A stretch of 64,000 nucleotides of DNA. It comes from Perca fluviatilis. Lineage: Eukaryota > Chordata > Actinopteri > Perciformes > Percidae. Shown here piece after piece: positions 20,086 to 32,265 of the stretch. The stretch covers positions 6,661,281-6,725,280 of the forward strand of contig NC_053118.1 of assembly GCF_010015445.1 (NCBI RefSeq). Direction: 5' to 3'. Below the pieces are notes generated by a model, which saw nothing but the letters and a program-made list of their open reading frames with translations, had not been told where the DNA came from and made no database searches. Positions within the stretch are counted from its first letter, which is position 1; the number at the start of each line of letters is the position of its first letter. Made by a program: the position numbers and the translations under genes.

Positions 20086-22743
20086 AACTACACATATCCT
20101 CTACAACTGTACAATTTTGGCGGGTTTTGTTTGTTTGCCCTTCAACAATTGCTTTTGAGAAATGTTATGCGTTGCTCCCAACTGTTAGATTAAATGTACG
20201 CCCATGCTCATGCACAGTGACTTTTTCCTCACCTGAATCTATATTGGTTACTGGAGTTATTCTCACCGTGTAACCCTGTCAAAGCTGAGGCTGGTAGTTA
20301 GTAATTGTGTTAAACAAATGAAAGTCGATCGATATCACAGACCGACTGGGTGTGAATGAAATCCTTTTTTTGATTACTAAAACAAAATAATCTAAAATAA
20401 AACATATTGATCGCTGGGTGTATATGGGGTGTTTGCAGCAGCCAAAGTAATGAATACAGCAGGAAGAAATTGCAAAATATCTAGTTAGAATATACTGTAT
20501 AGGTCTGTACAGAAGAATGGACACTGACAGCGTGTGGACTAACGACATGTATGGATTTAATTTCAGTTTCACTTTCTCGGTACATTATGTACTTTGCAAT
20601 AACACTGTATTTTCAGTGGTTCTCGTAAATAGAGATATGAAAATATGAATATTACTTTGGAATAGCAAAATACATGACGTTCAGTGTAGAAATGAGAGAA
20701 TGCATATCCACTGCTTAAAGTAAAATGAGTAAATATGTTTCTGTTCTACCATTATTTTTAGTATGTGTCGACGTAAAGTAGATAGTTGAGTAGTTAATCA
20801 GTGAAAATAATTCTACATTTATTTGACCAAATGACCAAATTTGATCTCTTTTTCCTTTTATGTTATAGATCTTTTGAATGTGCTAATTTTCTAAAGAAGT
20901 TGCACTGCATTGACTCTTGGCCACTGTAATGATGGCTTTCAAAAACAGACATTAAAACTGATTGATGGAAATTACACTAAAATGAACCACTGTCACATTG
21001 AAAGTGACCGGAAACAATGGCTCCAGTGATTTTCAACACATACGATTATGCAGAAGGCAGAACATTTTGTGTTAGCATGTATCTGACCCCTGATAACTTG
21101 GTCCGCTAAATGATCTGTGTGGGTGAGAGAGCAGTGTGAGTGATAGCCTGTGAGGAAAATTTTTTAATCCCACTGATAGATTATAAATAATGACCGATCT
21201 ATGTCTGTTTCTGCACAGTTGTTTCTGCTAAAGTGCTAAAGTGGACACAACACAAGCAAATGAAGAAAATATTTTCCGCATGAAAAAAACTATTAGTTCA
21301 AAAGTCTACAAAAAGTTACGCACTGTAATTCTCTTCCCGGGGAAAACAAAAAACTGTACCCGGCTCAAGGTCCCCTATTCTCGGGTTAACTGAACCACCA
21401 ACTCCTGCTGATACAACAGAGCAGCACCATGCGGAGCACCAAGGGAGCACCATGCAGAGCACCTTAGCCGGCGTCGCAGAGCTCTGTAGCGGCTTAAACA
21501 ACTAGCAACTGCTGCTCGGTCATAGCCTGCCGGCGTCATGTGACCAGCCGGCGGTCTAGTAGAATATCTTAAGTTTTGGTGTGCATACATTTTCATGCAA
21601 TAAAATACGGACCTGTTCATGAGAATGCATTGCGAAAAACACACTGCAAACTAAAAAAAACCAACCAAAGACCTTGAAACACAGACAACCCAACTACATA
21701 CAGAAAAATTGTTTTATGGTTTGGTCCTAACCTAGATATAGTAAGGTATATAACATAACCCCTACCCCAACAAAAAGCACGGATTTGTCATTTTACACTT
21801 TCTTTTACAATGAAAAAAAACAAGATACAATGGGCCAGATCTACATACATTTGCGAATGTAGCGTTATCAGCGCCATGGCCATCCCGCAGATGGTACAAA
21901 AGATAGTACAAAACACAAACTCAACAATAGATACATACATTAAAACTTAGAACTTAACAATAATATACAGACAAAACATTACAAGACACACACAGCTGTA
22001 GCTTCATATTTAGCGTACAGACATGAGAGTGGTATAAATCTTCTCATCTAACTCTTGGCAAAAAAAAAGTGTATTTCCCAAAATGGCCAACTTTTCTTTT
22101 ATGTTCACAAAAAGGAAGAAGAATTATGACCAAAAACGTCATAAAAAATCATGTTCAGGCACACAAGGTTACAAAAGTGATAAAAATGCCTTTAATGCAT
22201 AGGGCAAGACATAAGACATTTTCTTTTAGGTTATTAGTAGTTGTATATAAACCAAGTATGACCCCCTGTATCACTAAGGAGAAAGTTATGGGTTCAGTTC
22301 AGCTACAGAACAGCACCACTGTCTCACTCAACAGTACTTGGAGGTTTAACCTCTTTTGATTGAAGGATCCTTCTTGAACACCACGTTGCTGCTGTACTGA
22401 ATGGAAAATCATTTACTGCTTCAACTCTTCAACTGGTTGGACAGTAACAATTCTGTGAACTTTTGCCCACAAAGAGACTCTAAAATCCATCTTTTGTACA
22501 GAGGTGAGAGTCGTACGTAGGGCATATAATCAAGGTCTTTTATAAGGCTAGCGATGGAGGTAATGGGCTTCGGGTGCTTGAAGTGTGGAAAAAAAGGTGC
22601 CGGTACTCTCTTGCATTGGCAAATCATTATGACATTTGAGATTTCTACAGTGAAAAACAAAACTTGGAGATATTGCTGGTACAACAATAATGTATTGCTA
22701 TTTATTAACAACATAAATGTATGTATTTATTTAAACAAGTCGT

Positions 22744-22744
<1 letters not shown>
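20086..22744. other. 2.7-kb stretch with no gene recognised
   Basis: AT-rich sequence, probably unique intron. At 21833 a GGGCCAGATCTACATACATT motif resembles the start of a known kind of fish dispersed repeat, but I found no partner end. The short open frames show no domain or splice framing. Confidence 0.35.

Positions 22745-22840
<96 letters not shown>
22745..22840 (+). repeat. (GT)48 microsatellite
   Basis: An uninterrupted 96-base GT array. Open frames of Cys-Val or Thr-His repeats across it are artefacts. Confidence 0.97.
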
Positions 22841-22841
<1 letters not shown>

Positions 22842-24684
22842 GTGAAAACGGAACTCCTCCAAGTCTGCAACAGTGGTGAGATTGGAACTGTACAATCCCT
22901 AGGGGGACACACACAACAGAGACAGGGGGAACAGGGTTTATGCCAGACATAAAATTAGAGAGTAGCTACACAGATGGCAGTGAATTCAGTCTAGAGATAG
23001 TCTGCTGTGATATTAACCAAATTGGCTATTGTAAATAAACAGTAGACAATTAAGCTATATTATTTGATTGAATATTTGAAAGTAGCATACATTTCTGGCA
23101 TGAAAAAACATAATTATTTATTAATAATATATAAGAGGTGTTCATACTAACAGAATGGCAACAGGATGTTATGGGGTTGTTTATCAGCTCAAAATACATA
23201 ATTTGGTCCCTTGACCAACAGTCTGGCCATCCACGTGTTTCGTTACTCACTTTATTGTTGACGTCGGTGTCATTGACTAAGGTAATGTTAAGGTTGGTAG
23301 CTGCAAACTTAACGCTCACATTAACGTTAACGTTAGTTTGAAGCTCATGAATCGTACCTGATGTTTCTGGTTGGACTTGGACCTCTGTTGGAGTGTCTGG
23401 CTCTGGCACACGCGTTCTTTTAGTACCTTTCTGAAGCCAGGCTAACACGACTTACAAACTCCACACAGATTTTTCACTGCTGAAAACCTAGGAACTAAAA
23501 AGAACTGTTACAGTCAGGCCGCGGGCATCAGACAGCTTTTTCGAACTAGCGTCCGTGGAGAAGCAAACTTCTGATAGCCGACTGCTTGCCTTTACGTGAT
23601 TCGTCAAGATCTGAGGTAAGTCACGTTGTGCCCTCTGGGTAGTGTAGTTTATGTAACGTTAGGGTCATTACCAATCTCTCTGAGACTGACGCTTTCTCTG
23701 TCAGTGGTAGAGTACCGGCTACATGCGAGAAGTGCCGGTACTGCATACCGGTGAGTATCCGCCCACTTCGAGCACAGTGGGTGGTACGTTATTTAAAGCT
23801 GACTAGCCTCAACGCATAGCAGCAAGTTCACTAATCAGTGAGTACATTGTGGAAGAACAGATAACTAAATGCTGCTACATCACGTATGAGCAGTGGCAGT
23901 AGAAGCAGAGTCTGTATTTTCTGCTGTAAAAAAAGTGGATGGCTTTTTCAGTTCATGGATAGCAACTGGTGAGAGGCGTCCTGACGTTCGAAATTCCATA
24001 CATATGCATTAAGACAAACATTTAGCAGATTAATGCAAATGTTAATAACTGCTTTCCACCCACATCTTTAGATTCGCGTCACCAGAGTCGACTGGAACCA
24101 ACAGCAGGAAACTCGAAAACTGTGTGAACCTTTTCGCAGCATGTGAACTTCTGCAAATAAGGTGTCAGAATGATTGCCTTGAGAGTCTTTCCCATCTGTG
24201 TGATGTACTAATATATTCTAGAGCTTTTGCGGGGGGTATATTTATGGAGGAGTGAGCACGATGTTGCAGGGTTTGTTGAGGAGTGGTGAGTCAGATCATG
24301 GCCAGTAGACAGAGCGCGTGACACAGCCGGGTTGGTCCCTGTGCTCTGACCCACACTGACTCCTCTACCATGAATTAGCTGTGCAGTCAGCCACACAAAG
24401 GTGGAACACATTAGTAATGCAAAAGGCAACCAGGCTTTCTCTGTCTATAGGTTTCTTCCCTTTCCTCTGCTTTGTTTGCACATGTAACAAAGATTGCAAT
24501 ATGCAGAGTGTACTGATGTTCATGGATTAACAGCCTCAGTCTCAGAAAACCCCTACATTTATCTGCACTAAGCCAACCTGCAATGTTCAGATAGCAGTAA
24601 CTGCCTAAAGCAAATGGACATTGAATAGAAATGTCATTTCGGTTTGATCTTTCCATTGTGTTAAACAAAAGCTCTGCACTGAGA
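22841..24684. other. 1.8-kb stretch with no gene recognised
   Basis: A minus-strand frame (23050-23448) starts MLAWLQKGTKRTRVPEPDTP. That is vaguely like the N-terminus of transposon-derived zinc-finger proteins, but no zinc ligands follow. Several overlapping AACGTTAACGTTA motifs occur near 23320. I cannot assign a function. Confidence 0.3.
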
Positions 24685-25481
24685 CATACCTGTCAAGTTT
24701 TGGATTTGAAAATAAGGGAAATTTTCCGGCGCCCACCGCGAGCAGTCCCACCACCCCAACCAAGCTCCAGTATTCCTTACATTTTTAGACAGGTGTACAA
24801 GAAATAAAATCACCACTTGATGCAGAATGCTGAAAACATTTACAATTTCTAACATTGCTTGTCTTTACATTTACATTTTATTTTCATTCCACACGTTCTT
24901 TTCATTTCATATTGCTTTTCTTTTACAGTTTTTCTTTTCATTTCACGTAACTTTTCTTTACTCTTTTAGTGAGTTATTGTACAAATTTGTTGCAGACTTT
25001 GCATTCTTTAAGGCTGTTTTGGAAGGAGTGTATTTGTGGGCTGGGCCAGAGTGGTTAATTTTACATGAGAGTAGAGCACAAAGAGTTCTGTTGTCTAACG
25101 TCATCCTATTCTCTGGAACAATCTTTCGTACCATGCTAAACACCCTTTCTGAACTTGCATTGCTATGGGGAATGCATAGTAAAGCCTTCATAAGTTTTGG
25201 CAGCGCACCGTCTCTGTCGTAGCGTCCATCATCCGTCTCTGTTTTATTTCTTCTTTTTTTTCCCCCGCGTTGTCACTCATCTGACCTCACACACTAACCT
25301 CGCGACAACTGCCACCTACAGTACCTGTAGTAGGCTACTGGGGGCCCGGGGTATTATTTTTTTTAATAACGCAGGTTAAAATACGGGAGAATTACGGGAA
25401 AATACTAATACGGGAGGACGGCGGGAAAGAAGGGTAAAATACGGGACTTTCCCAGCCAAAACGGAATACTTGACAGATATG
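24685..25481. mobile_element. hAT-type element with transposase C-terminal relic
   Basis: The ends CATACCTGTCAAG and CTTGACAGATATG are inverted. CTGAGA stands on both sides (24679-24684 and 25482-25487). It encloses the hAT C-terminal fragment at 24958-25191. The right part has repeated TACGGGA motifs. Most of the transposase is missing, so it is an internal-deletion derivative. Confidence 0.65.
24958..25191 (-). pseudogene. hAT transposase C-terminal dimerisation fragment
   Basis: The 77-codon frame contains IPHSNASSERVFSMVRKI, the conserved core of the hAT C-terminal dimerisation region. It continues with LDNRTLCALLSCKIN, the usual leucine-spaced helix. The catalytic DDE part and the BED zinc finger are absent. 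Confidence 0.8.
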
Positions 25482-25487
25482 CTGAGA

Positions 25488-25984
25488 TATGATAGAAAAT
25501 GTGGACTTTTTCTGTCACTATTGTGGTGACTACAGCTATCTCCTACAAGAAATAGAAAACACAAGGAACTTTTAGAAGAACATTGATTAGAGAAAGGGCC
25601 ATTGTAAGTATTTCCCTGTGGACGTGGAGGTATGAAGTCCCTACATGCTTCTGGAGGTGGAAGAAGTATGTAGGGGCTTGTTTCGCAAAAGCAATTTGCA
25701 AGCACTACACGCAGATCGCAAATGGCCACTCCAGTGAAGTTAAAGTCCAAAGCAGCACAAATGGAAATACTCAAGCAAATTTTGTACAGTACTCGAGTAA
25801 ATGTTACTTAGTTACATTCCATCACTTAGACGTGGATACAGTTTGACTAAATATGATTAAGGAGATAATCAACATTATATGAAGTACAAAGAAAACTGCC
25901 TACAAATGACCAGTCATTTAGCCTATGGAATTTACATACATTACAAAAATCCAGTCCATTGCTAGTAGAACAAGTCTTTGTTCC
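25488..25984. other. Stretch with a fragment of dispersed repeat M
   Basis: Positions 25767-25830 (TACTCGAGTAAATGTTACTT, then AGTTACATTCCATCAC) match the sequence at 58330-58400. The remainder shows no gene. The open frames of 87 and 132 codons have no domain I recognise. Confidence 0.4.
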
Positions 25985-26218
25985 TATCCATGACCCGGGA
26001 GATGGCCGCCCACCAAGAGCCAGGTTCTCTCTGAGGTTTCTGTTAAAAGGAAGTTTTTCCTTGCTGCTGCCGCTGCAATAATTGCAATTGCTCTTGGGGG
26101 AATAGTTGGGTCTTTGTAAATTATAAAGTGTGGTCTACACCTACACTATCTGTAAAGTGTCCTGAGATATTGTCTGTAACGACTTGACACTATAAAAAAA
26201 ATTGAAATTCAAACTTGA
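25985..26218 (+). mobile_element. 3'-terminal fragment of an L2-type LINE (+ strand)
   Basis: The motifs GGCCGCCCACCAAGAGCCAG, TTAAAAGGAAGTTTTTCCTTG and TATAAAGTGTGGTCTACACC, and the AAAAAAATTGAAATTCAAA tail, correspond to the inverse of the 3' end of the minus-strand LINE at 14612-15500. It is severely 5'-truncated, which is usual for LINEs. It adjoins the palindrome at 26202. Confidence 0.75.
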
Positions 26219-26266
26219 AGCCAGGGTTAAAGGACCTTTAACCCTGGCTTCAAGTTTGAATTTCAA
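26202..26266. repeat. Perfect 32-bp-arm palindrome
   Basis: Arms 26202-26233 and 26235-26266 are exact inverse copies around a single A. The left arm contains the LINE tail, the target sequence GCCAGGG and TTAAAGG, which is the TTAA plus the first three bases of element A. Confidence 0.95.
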
Positions 26267-26620
26267 GTTTGAATTTCAATTTTTTTATTAACTTTAATGT
26301 GAGTTCTCCAAGCCTGCCTATGGTCCCCCAGTGGCTAGAAATGGCGATATGTGTAAACCGAACCCTGGGTATCCTGCTCTGCCTTTGAGAAAATGAAAAC
26401 TCAAATGAGCCGATCTAGAATCTTCTCCTTATGAGGTCATAAGGAGCAAGGTTACCTCCCCTTTCTCTGCTTCGCCTGCCGAGAAAATCTGGCCTGCCCA
26501 TGAGAAAGAGAGAGACCTCATAGCTTGCAAACAAGCAAAGTGGCAGTTGATCAAGGCCACACCCCCACCCTCTACCTCGCCCCCCCTCTCTCCTCCTCAA
26601 TAGCATTTAAAGCTACAGAC

Positions 26621-28531
26621 TAGAGATGCACCGATTGACGGGCCGGTGACTGGAATTGGCCGATTTTCACGTGCTCGGCCATGACCAGCGACCGGCAGGT
26701 CAGTCTGACATATGTCGATTTTATGCCGGTCAAATGCACTCGGGCGCCGCATGATTAACATCGCGCAAGATGAGCCGTCTGCTCTACTGATCTCAGCCGC
26801 TCTCTCTCCCCTCTGAGGCTGAATAAGTGGAACATGAAAACAGCGGGTCCCGTGAAATATGACAGCTACAGTTTATTGGAAAATAGCATTGGGCACCCTG
26901 ACTTTGATGAATTTACTGTTTATCAGACCCCAGATGAGACAAGAAGCTAACGTTAGCGAACGCTGCGGTGACGGTCCCTCTGTCTCTGACGTCCGGCTGC
27001 AAGAGATGCTGTATTAAAAGAAAAAAGAAAAAAAAGAGACGCTGTATTCCTCCAACACACTGTATTAATGTTACTGTTTAAAACACTTTCCAGGATGGTG
27101 GGAGTGCATACCGCTCCAAACCAACATTAAAAACGTAGTAATCTTCCCCCAGCGTTTAGTTTTGTTGCTAAACTGTGTGTAAAATGAGCGGTGACGTTTA
27201 TGTTTTCAGGTAACGTTACTGTTGACGTTCAAACAGGCCTGCGTGTGTGTTTTGAGAAATATCTTTATACTGCAAGGCAATATTTATTATATTAAGTTGG
27301 ATATTGGATGTGAAAAGAAGGAAATGGTTCTAACATTGTACTTTAGATTCAATTCAATTTTATTTATAGTATCAAATCATAACAAGAGTTATCTCGAGAA
27401 ACTTTACAGATAGAGTAGATCTAGACCACACTCTATAAATTCCAAACCCCCAACAATTACAGTAATTCCCTCAAGAGCAAGCATTAGCAGTGGCTGTTGC
27501 AACAGTGGCAAGGAAAAGCTCCCTTTTAGGAAGAAACCTCGGCAGACCCAGACTCTTGGTAGGCGGTGTCTGACGGGGCCGGGTGGGGGTGTGATGAACA
27601 GTGGCAATAACAGTCACATTAAAGATAATGGAACAGTGACTTCGAAGGTCATCGTGGAAGTTCATGTCATAGCAGGGCACATCGTGTCATACTGAGTAGT
27701 GCAGTCTCCAATAACGGATCCTGACTACTCTGTGCGTATGAACATCACAGCAGGGCGTTGCGGGATGTAACGTGGCGCTGCAGAGCATGGATGGATGCGG
27801 CGGACGAAAGAAACATAAGGACTCCGGGGAGTAAACTCCCCAGAGCTAGGTTAGTAACAAGCATTTCTGGGACAGGATGCATACAAAAGGAAACAAGTGA
27901 AAACAAAGATGAGAGAGCAGCTCAGTGTGTCATAGGAAGGAAGGAACTTCCCCGGCAGTCTAGAATTATAATAGCATAACTAAGAGAGGCAGGTTAAAGA
28001 GAGGTGCCTGGTCGGGCTAGAACTCTCCCCAACCGGATCGGGCTGTACTGGCCTGCCTCCCTCTACTCTCGCTATATTATTGATTATATGATAAATAAAC
28101 TGATGACTACGAAGAGGAGCAGATGGGCCGGTTAGGCGGACGCTGCAACTCCTCACTCCTTAACTATAAGCTTTATCAAAGTGGAGGGTTTTCCGTTTAC
28201 TCTTAAATGTGGTGACGGTGTCTGCCCCTCGAACCCAGATTGGGAGCTGGTTCCACAGGAGCGGAGCCTGATAGCTGAATGTGTGTGTAGATGTGTGTGA
28301 ATTTCCCACACCAGGAGTAATTTATATAGTTCTATTTTATAGCGATCGATTATCTATTCAAAAAATGTTCTATGTAAAATGTTCTAAAAAAGAAAAGATA
28401 GAATTTCTTTTTTGTGTGTGCTGTAAAGTGGTTAGAAAAAATGAAATCAGAATTGGCTAAAATCGGTATTGGCTGGCCTAACTCAAAGAAAATCGGAATC
28501 GGCCTAGAAAGTTGTAATTGGTGCATCTCTA
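26621..28531. mobile_element. hAT-type element (TAGAGATGCACC TIR) with perfect 8-bp duplication
   Basis: The termini TAGAGATGCACCGATTGAC and TTGGTGCATCTCTA are inverted and flanked by CTACAGAC on both sides (26613-26620, 28532-28539). The ends also carry GGCCGGTGAC and ATCGGAATCGGCC, characteristic of this family. A 232-bp deletion derivative is at 42496-42727. A truncated L2 is nested inside. Remaining interior sequence (26740-27340) may hold relics of a transposase 5' region, but I cannot recognise one. Confidence 0.85.
27343..28285 (-). mobile_element. 5'-truncated L2-type LINE nested in a hAT
   Basis: From AATTCAATTTTATTTATAG to CCTGATAGCTGAATG this parallels 14612-15595 of the larger LINE in the same orientation. 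Shared landmarks are ATAGAGTAGATCTAGACCAC, CTTGGTAGGCGGTGTCTGAC and AAGCTTTATCAAA. It covers only the 3' part, with no RT domain. Confidence 0.8.
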
Positions 28532-28707
28532 CTACAGACACAGAAATGGCACATCCTGAGGAAAGCTCATTGTGGGACTGGCTCTAGTGGCTGTAGTTCT
28601 GCACCAAGGCTGAATTTCGGGAAAAAAGAGACTTCAGATACAGTATTAGGGGACCACTGAGGCCTATATAAAAGCATCCAAAAAGCAGCATGCCATGGGA
28701 CATTTAA

Positions 28708-29052
28708 CCTAAGCCCAGTGCTATAAAATTCACACTGCACTTCTACTAGTCCTGGGTTAAATGTCTGTTGAGCCCCGTTTCACACTGGCAATTTTTAGCC
28801 CTGTGTTGTGTTGATTTTCAGGGGTAACCCCACAAACTTGGGGCTAACCCGGCTACGGAGCAGGGCCAGCAAGCCCTAGGCTTAAGCCGGGGTTAGCCCA
28901 TTTTGGATTGTGCCATTCTGAAAGATTTCTTAGCCCCAGGCTAACAGCTCCTTTAGCCAGTATAGTGTGAACTGTTCTTTACTATTACTGCTGATGCTAC
29001 CATTGCTGCTGCTCAATCATCTGCTGCTGTTAGTACTGTACTGTATTTCTCC
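28708..29052. other. Possible small inverted-repeat element
   Basis: The sequence begins with GTGCTATAAAATTCACACTG and ends with CAGTATAGTGTGAAC, which are roughly inverted. The interior repeats GGGGTTAGCCC and CCAGGCTAAC-like motifs on both strands. This suggests a short MITE, but the ends are imperfect and no target duplication is clear. Confidence 0.35.
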
Positions 29053-29368
29053 TAGCGCTGCACGATATAAGGAAAATATCTAATTGTGATTATTGTGACA
29101 TACTGCAATTGCGATATGATTCACAATATTTGAGGGAATGATAATTTTTGTATCATTATTCTCATTTTAATTGAAAAAATATTAAAATTAAAATTATAAG
29201 AGTGATTTTGTCTGTAGGATACGATTTTTAGGCAGGGACGTCTCTGCAGCACCACAATACTTAATTAAGAATAGTTTCAAACATATTTTGTATCGTATAT
29301 TGCACAGTGGATATTGCACTAGTCCATAATGCGATTTCGATACATTTGCGATTAATTGTGCAGCCCTA
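29053..29368. mobile_element. hAT-like MITE K (TAGGGCTGCACGAT family)
   Basis: The ends TAGCGCTGCACGATA and TTGTGCAGCCCTA are inverted. The flanks ATTTCTCC and ATTTCTAG agree at six of eight positions. The interior is AT-rich with GCGATATGATTCACAAT and TAATGCGATTTCGATAC. A second, disrupted copy starts at 34777. Confidence 0.7.
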
Positions 29369-30160
29369 ATTTCTAGTTGTAATAGTGCTGTTTCTACAAC
29401 ATGGTTGACATATTCTGTTAAGGTAAAGCAGTTGCTGCTGCTGCAGCACCAAGGAGAGAGAGGGCCCTCAGGATGTTGTGCTGTTATTTGCCACCTGCCC
29501 TGAGTTGATGATGTTTGAACTTTTTCCAACTTGCTGCCCCAGCTCGACATGCGACCATAACAAACACAGACACCACACCCAGGAAACTAATGCAGAAGCT
29601 AAATTTACTGGGTATCTGAATTCTCTGAATTATCACCCTTTTTACCAGCAGTGAACCTGCCAGTTATCAAAAACACTTAGTTCCAAAGCTTATTATCCAG
29701 TCTGGGCCAATTAATGTTTAAAATGTTTATCTGTAAGCGTGCTGTGTCCATAACATACAATGTCTGTGACAAATAATTTCCCCTTGGGAAAACTAATGTA
29801 ATCAGTCTAAAGTCTAAAGTTATGATGTAAGTTATCTACAGTATATACATATAGCTAACCATTTCCTCTACCTTAACTCTCCACCTTTTTTAATATCATC
29901 ACATAACTTGTTGATGGTGTGTGTACAAAAGCACATCAATCATCACTTTTATCGTAAGCTTCGCAGTTTTAAAGTCAACACCACTTTTATGAAGATGTTT
30001 TATTCCTGTTTTAACAAATCTGTTCTTACCTTTTCGTTTATCTGCTGACCCGGGTCACTTTCTTTCAAATCGCTTGCGAGGCATTGTCATTGTCAAGGTG
30101 TGCAGCAAAATCGCTGGACCACCGTTGAACAACCTTCATGACCGGTATCAGGACAGATCC
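29369..30160. other. Stretch with no gene or recognised repeat
   Basis: Ordinary AT-rich intron. The 118-codon minus-strand frame ending in it is partly inside MITE K and has no domain. Confidence 0.35.
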
Positions 30161-30164
30161 TTAA

Positions 30165-31048
30165 AGTGATGGTTCAGAGTAATTCACCCTGGGGTCCTTT
30201 GCATCATGACCTCGAGCCAAACACCCCCCCAGAAGCTTTTTTCACCTGGGTCTAACATTGGGAGAGTTAGCTAGAGTAGCGTTATCAGCTGAATAGCTTA
30301 GCACAGGGGGTAATGGACCCACGTTTGTATCTTGTAAGTTACAGCACTAATAATGCCCGAAATTATACCAAACGTCTACTAGTAGTACAAATAGGTTATG
30401 CTCTCATTAAACGATGGATTGGAAAGTTTGTAAGTACACCAGAAGTTTATGAACACTTGCCTGCTCTCCTCAGCTCTCTGTTGCTGCTGCTGCTACCTGC
30501 AGTCAGACGAGTGCTTAGGGCCGTCTACAAATTACTACACCGAAAAGAGTTACAACAAAAATATTTATTAATTCAATGATTAAATAAGGTAATGTCTCCA
30601 AACTTACCTCAATTATTACTTGTCTCCTGCTAGTTATACTACAGCACTTACTTAAAAAAAAAAAAGTTAAATTAATAAATATTTTTGTTGCATCTCTTTT
30701 CGGTGTTGTAATTTGTAGACGGCCTCCTCCTAACACTCTTACAGCGGCAGCAACAACAGCAGAAAGCAGAAGCCAGCAGGCAAGTGTTATTTACATAAAC
30801 TTCTGGTGTACACAAACCTTTCCAATCCATCGTTTTATGATGAGGGGCATAACCTATTTGTACTACTATGGTATGGTATCATTCGGGCATTATTAGTGGG
30901 GTCATTTACCGAGATACAAACGTGGGTCCTTCAACCTATTCAGCTATTCAGCTGATAACGCCTAACTCCCAATGTTAGACAGGTGAAAAGCTTTCTGAGA
31001 TGGTGTTTATTCGAAATGGTCAAAAGACGTAAGTATTAAACCATCACT
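30165..31048. mobile_element. TTAA-target fold-back element J
   Basis: The ends AGTGATGGTTC and AACCATCACT lie inside TTAA (30161-30164, 31049-31052). The two halves are long inverted copies. For example, AATCCATCGTTTTA at 30823 mirrors 30408, and TTTGTAGACGGCC at 30713 mirrors 30518. AATAAATATTTTTGTTG at 30675 mirrors 30555. It could form a ~400-bp stem. No transposase frame is present. Confidence 0.8.
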
Positions 31049-31052
31049 TTAA

Positions 31053-31448
31053 GGAAAGCCAAGTTGGTCTTGGCCGATCCGAGCCATCCACTGGAGTGAG
31101 AATGTATGTTGCTACCTTCAGGGCGCAGATAAAATCTTCCGCAATGCAGAAGGAATAGGTTCAAAAGGTCATTCATTCCTGCTTCCATTAGCATTGTGAA
31201 TGATTTTCTTAAAACTTAACTGTTGTAATTATTATTTTTTTTTTTTTGTGCTTGCTGTCTATGTAGCCTACTGCTGGCTGTAATCCGAATTGCTGCCGCC
31301 CTTTCAAAATAAAGAACACTAACGTTGGCAGGTATTAGAGTAGTAACTACTCACTGTCAGAAAGTACCTGACTGTTGTCGCTGTATCTACTACCATTGTA
31401 ACTACAGTGTATAATATAATATAATGTTTTTGTGTGTGCTCCTACAAG
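31053..31448. other. Intron segment upstream of the 31449 exon
   Basis: It contains a T-run near 31230 and an AT-rich TATAATATAATATAATG stretch before the acceptor. There is no gene. Confidence 0.4.
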
Positions 31449-31604
31449 AGTCCTCAGACCCCATCCACTGAGCAGATGGAGGAGGGTCCACTGTTTGGAG
31501 AAGCAGTAGGCTCCGAGGGAGGGGCTCAGGCTTTCCTGTCAGAGATCAGTGAGGAGGACGTGGAGGCGCTTCGCCAAAGAGAGGAGGCCCTGCTACACAT
31601 CGAA
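31449..31604 (+). CDS. tsnare1: tsnare1 internal exon: acidic linker and start of the SNARE helix
   Basis: The exon is 52 codons, phase 0/0, with acceptor CTACAAG and donor GAA/GTAAGA. It starts SPQTPSTEQMEEGPLFGEA, an SPQxP start also seen in TSNARE1. It continues through an acidic, Gly-rich linker to SEISEEDVEALRQREEALLH and IE. The (I/V)(T/S)EED(L/V)EA(L/I)R.REEA(L/I)L segment is the N-terminal end of the Qa-SNARE helix, with heptad hydrophobics I, V, L, L, I. The acceptor sits 400 bp downstream of a fold-back TTAA transposon (30165-31048) and just after a TATAATATAATATAA stretch. The following intron is 27.3 kb. Confidence 0.88.
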
Positions 31605-32265
31605 GTAAGAACACTGACTGATCGGTTTCAGAATTGTATCTTTTGAACATTTCATGTCATTTGAACAACTGTATTGATCCTACACAGAGGGATATTCCGC
31701 ACTATAGCCGTTTTTGAATGCTGTATAGCAGTGATCCATGGTGTTTATTCCCCTTGTGGCATAGTCAATATGTTGATAGAAGTCAGGCATAATCTTCTTA
31801 AGGTACTGTACTGATCAATCTCACAGCGTTTTTGGCCACTGCAGGCATCTGTTTTCAGAGAAAAAGCTGTAAAAAGCCACTGGACATTACCTGCTTTGCA
31901 GCAAACGGCAACAGTCAGAGACTAGCTGGTGAACATAGCAGAGCATTTAGCAGCTAAAGAGACAGATACTTCTCTCAAGAGTTGGTGGAGACCAAACCAG
32001 AGCTAATAGTGAGTGAATATCCTACTTACATTCATCACATGGAGACAAACACAACTCCAAATGAATGCTCATGTTGCTCTGTAACTGCTGGACGTGTAAA
32101 TAAGCAACTGTTTGCTAACAAGTTCACCATATCAACGTATATGTCAGTGTTGGGTTCACAACTTGTTTCCACTGCCCCCAAGCGGCCAAGAAAAACAATC
32201 AGTTCAGTCAGACAACTCAAATGGAATAGATAATTATGCAAATGTAGAATATGTACAGCGTTAAC
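31605..32265. other. Intron segment, nothing recognised
   Basis: This is the first part of the 27.3-kb intron. The overlapping open frames at 31982-32241 on the two strands have no domain. Confidence 0.35.

Larger units (their letters stand above)
26231..28703 (-). mobile_element. TTAA-target element A, copy 3, carrying a nested hAT
   Basis: This is an inverted copy of the family at 10462 and 19380, flanked by TTAA at 26227-26230 and 28704-28707. The matched segments are 26300-26612 and 28540-28703. The plus-strand left end lacks the expected terminal ~25 bases after AGG and has an inverted copy of the flank instead. The hAT at 26621-28531 interrupts it. Confidence 0.75.

Noticed and set aside
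22554..22952. Frames with long Cys-Val or Thr-His runs
   Set aside because: They read through the (GT)48 array. There is no other coding signal.
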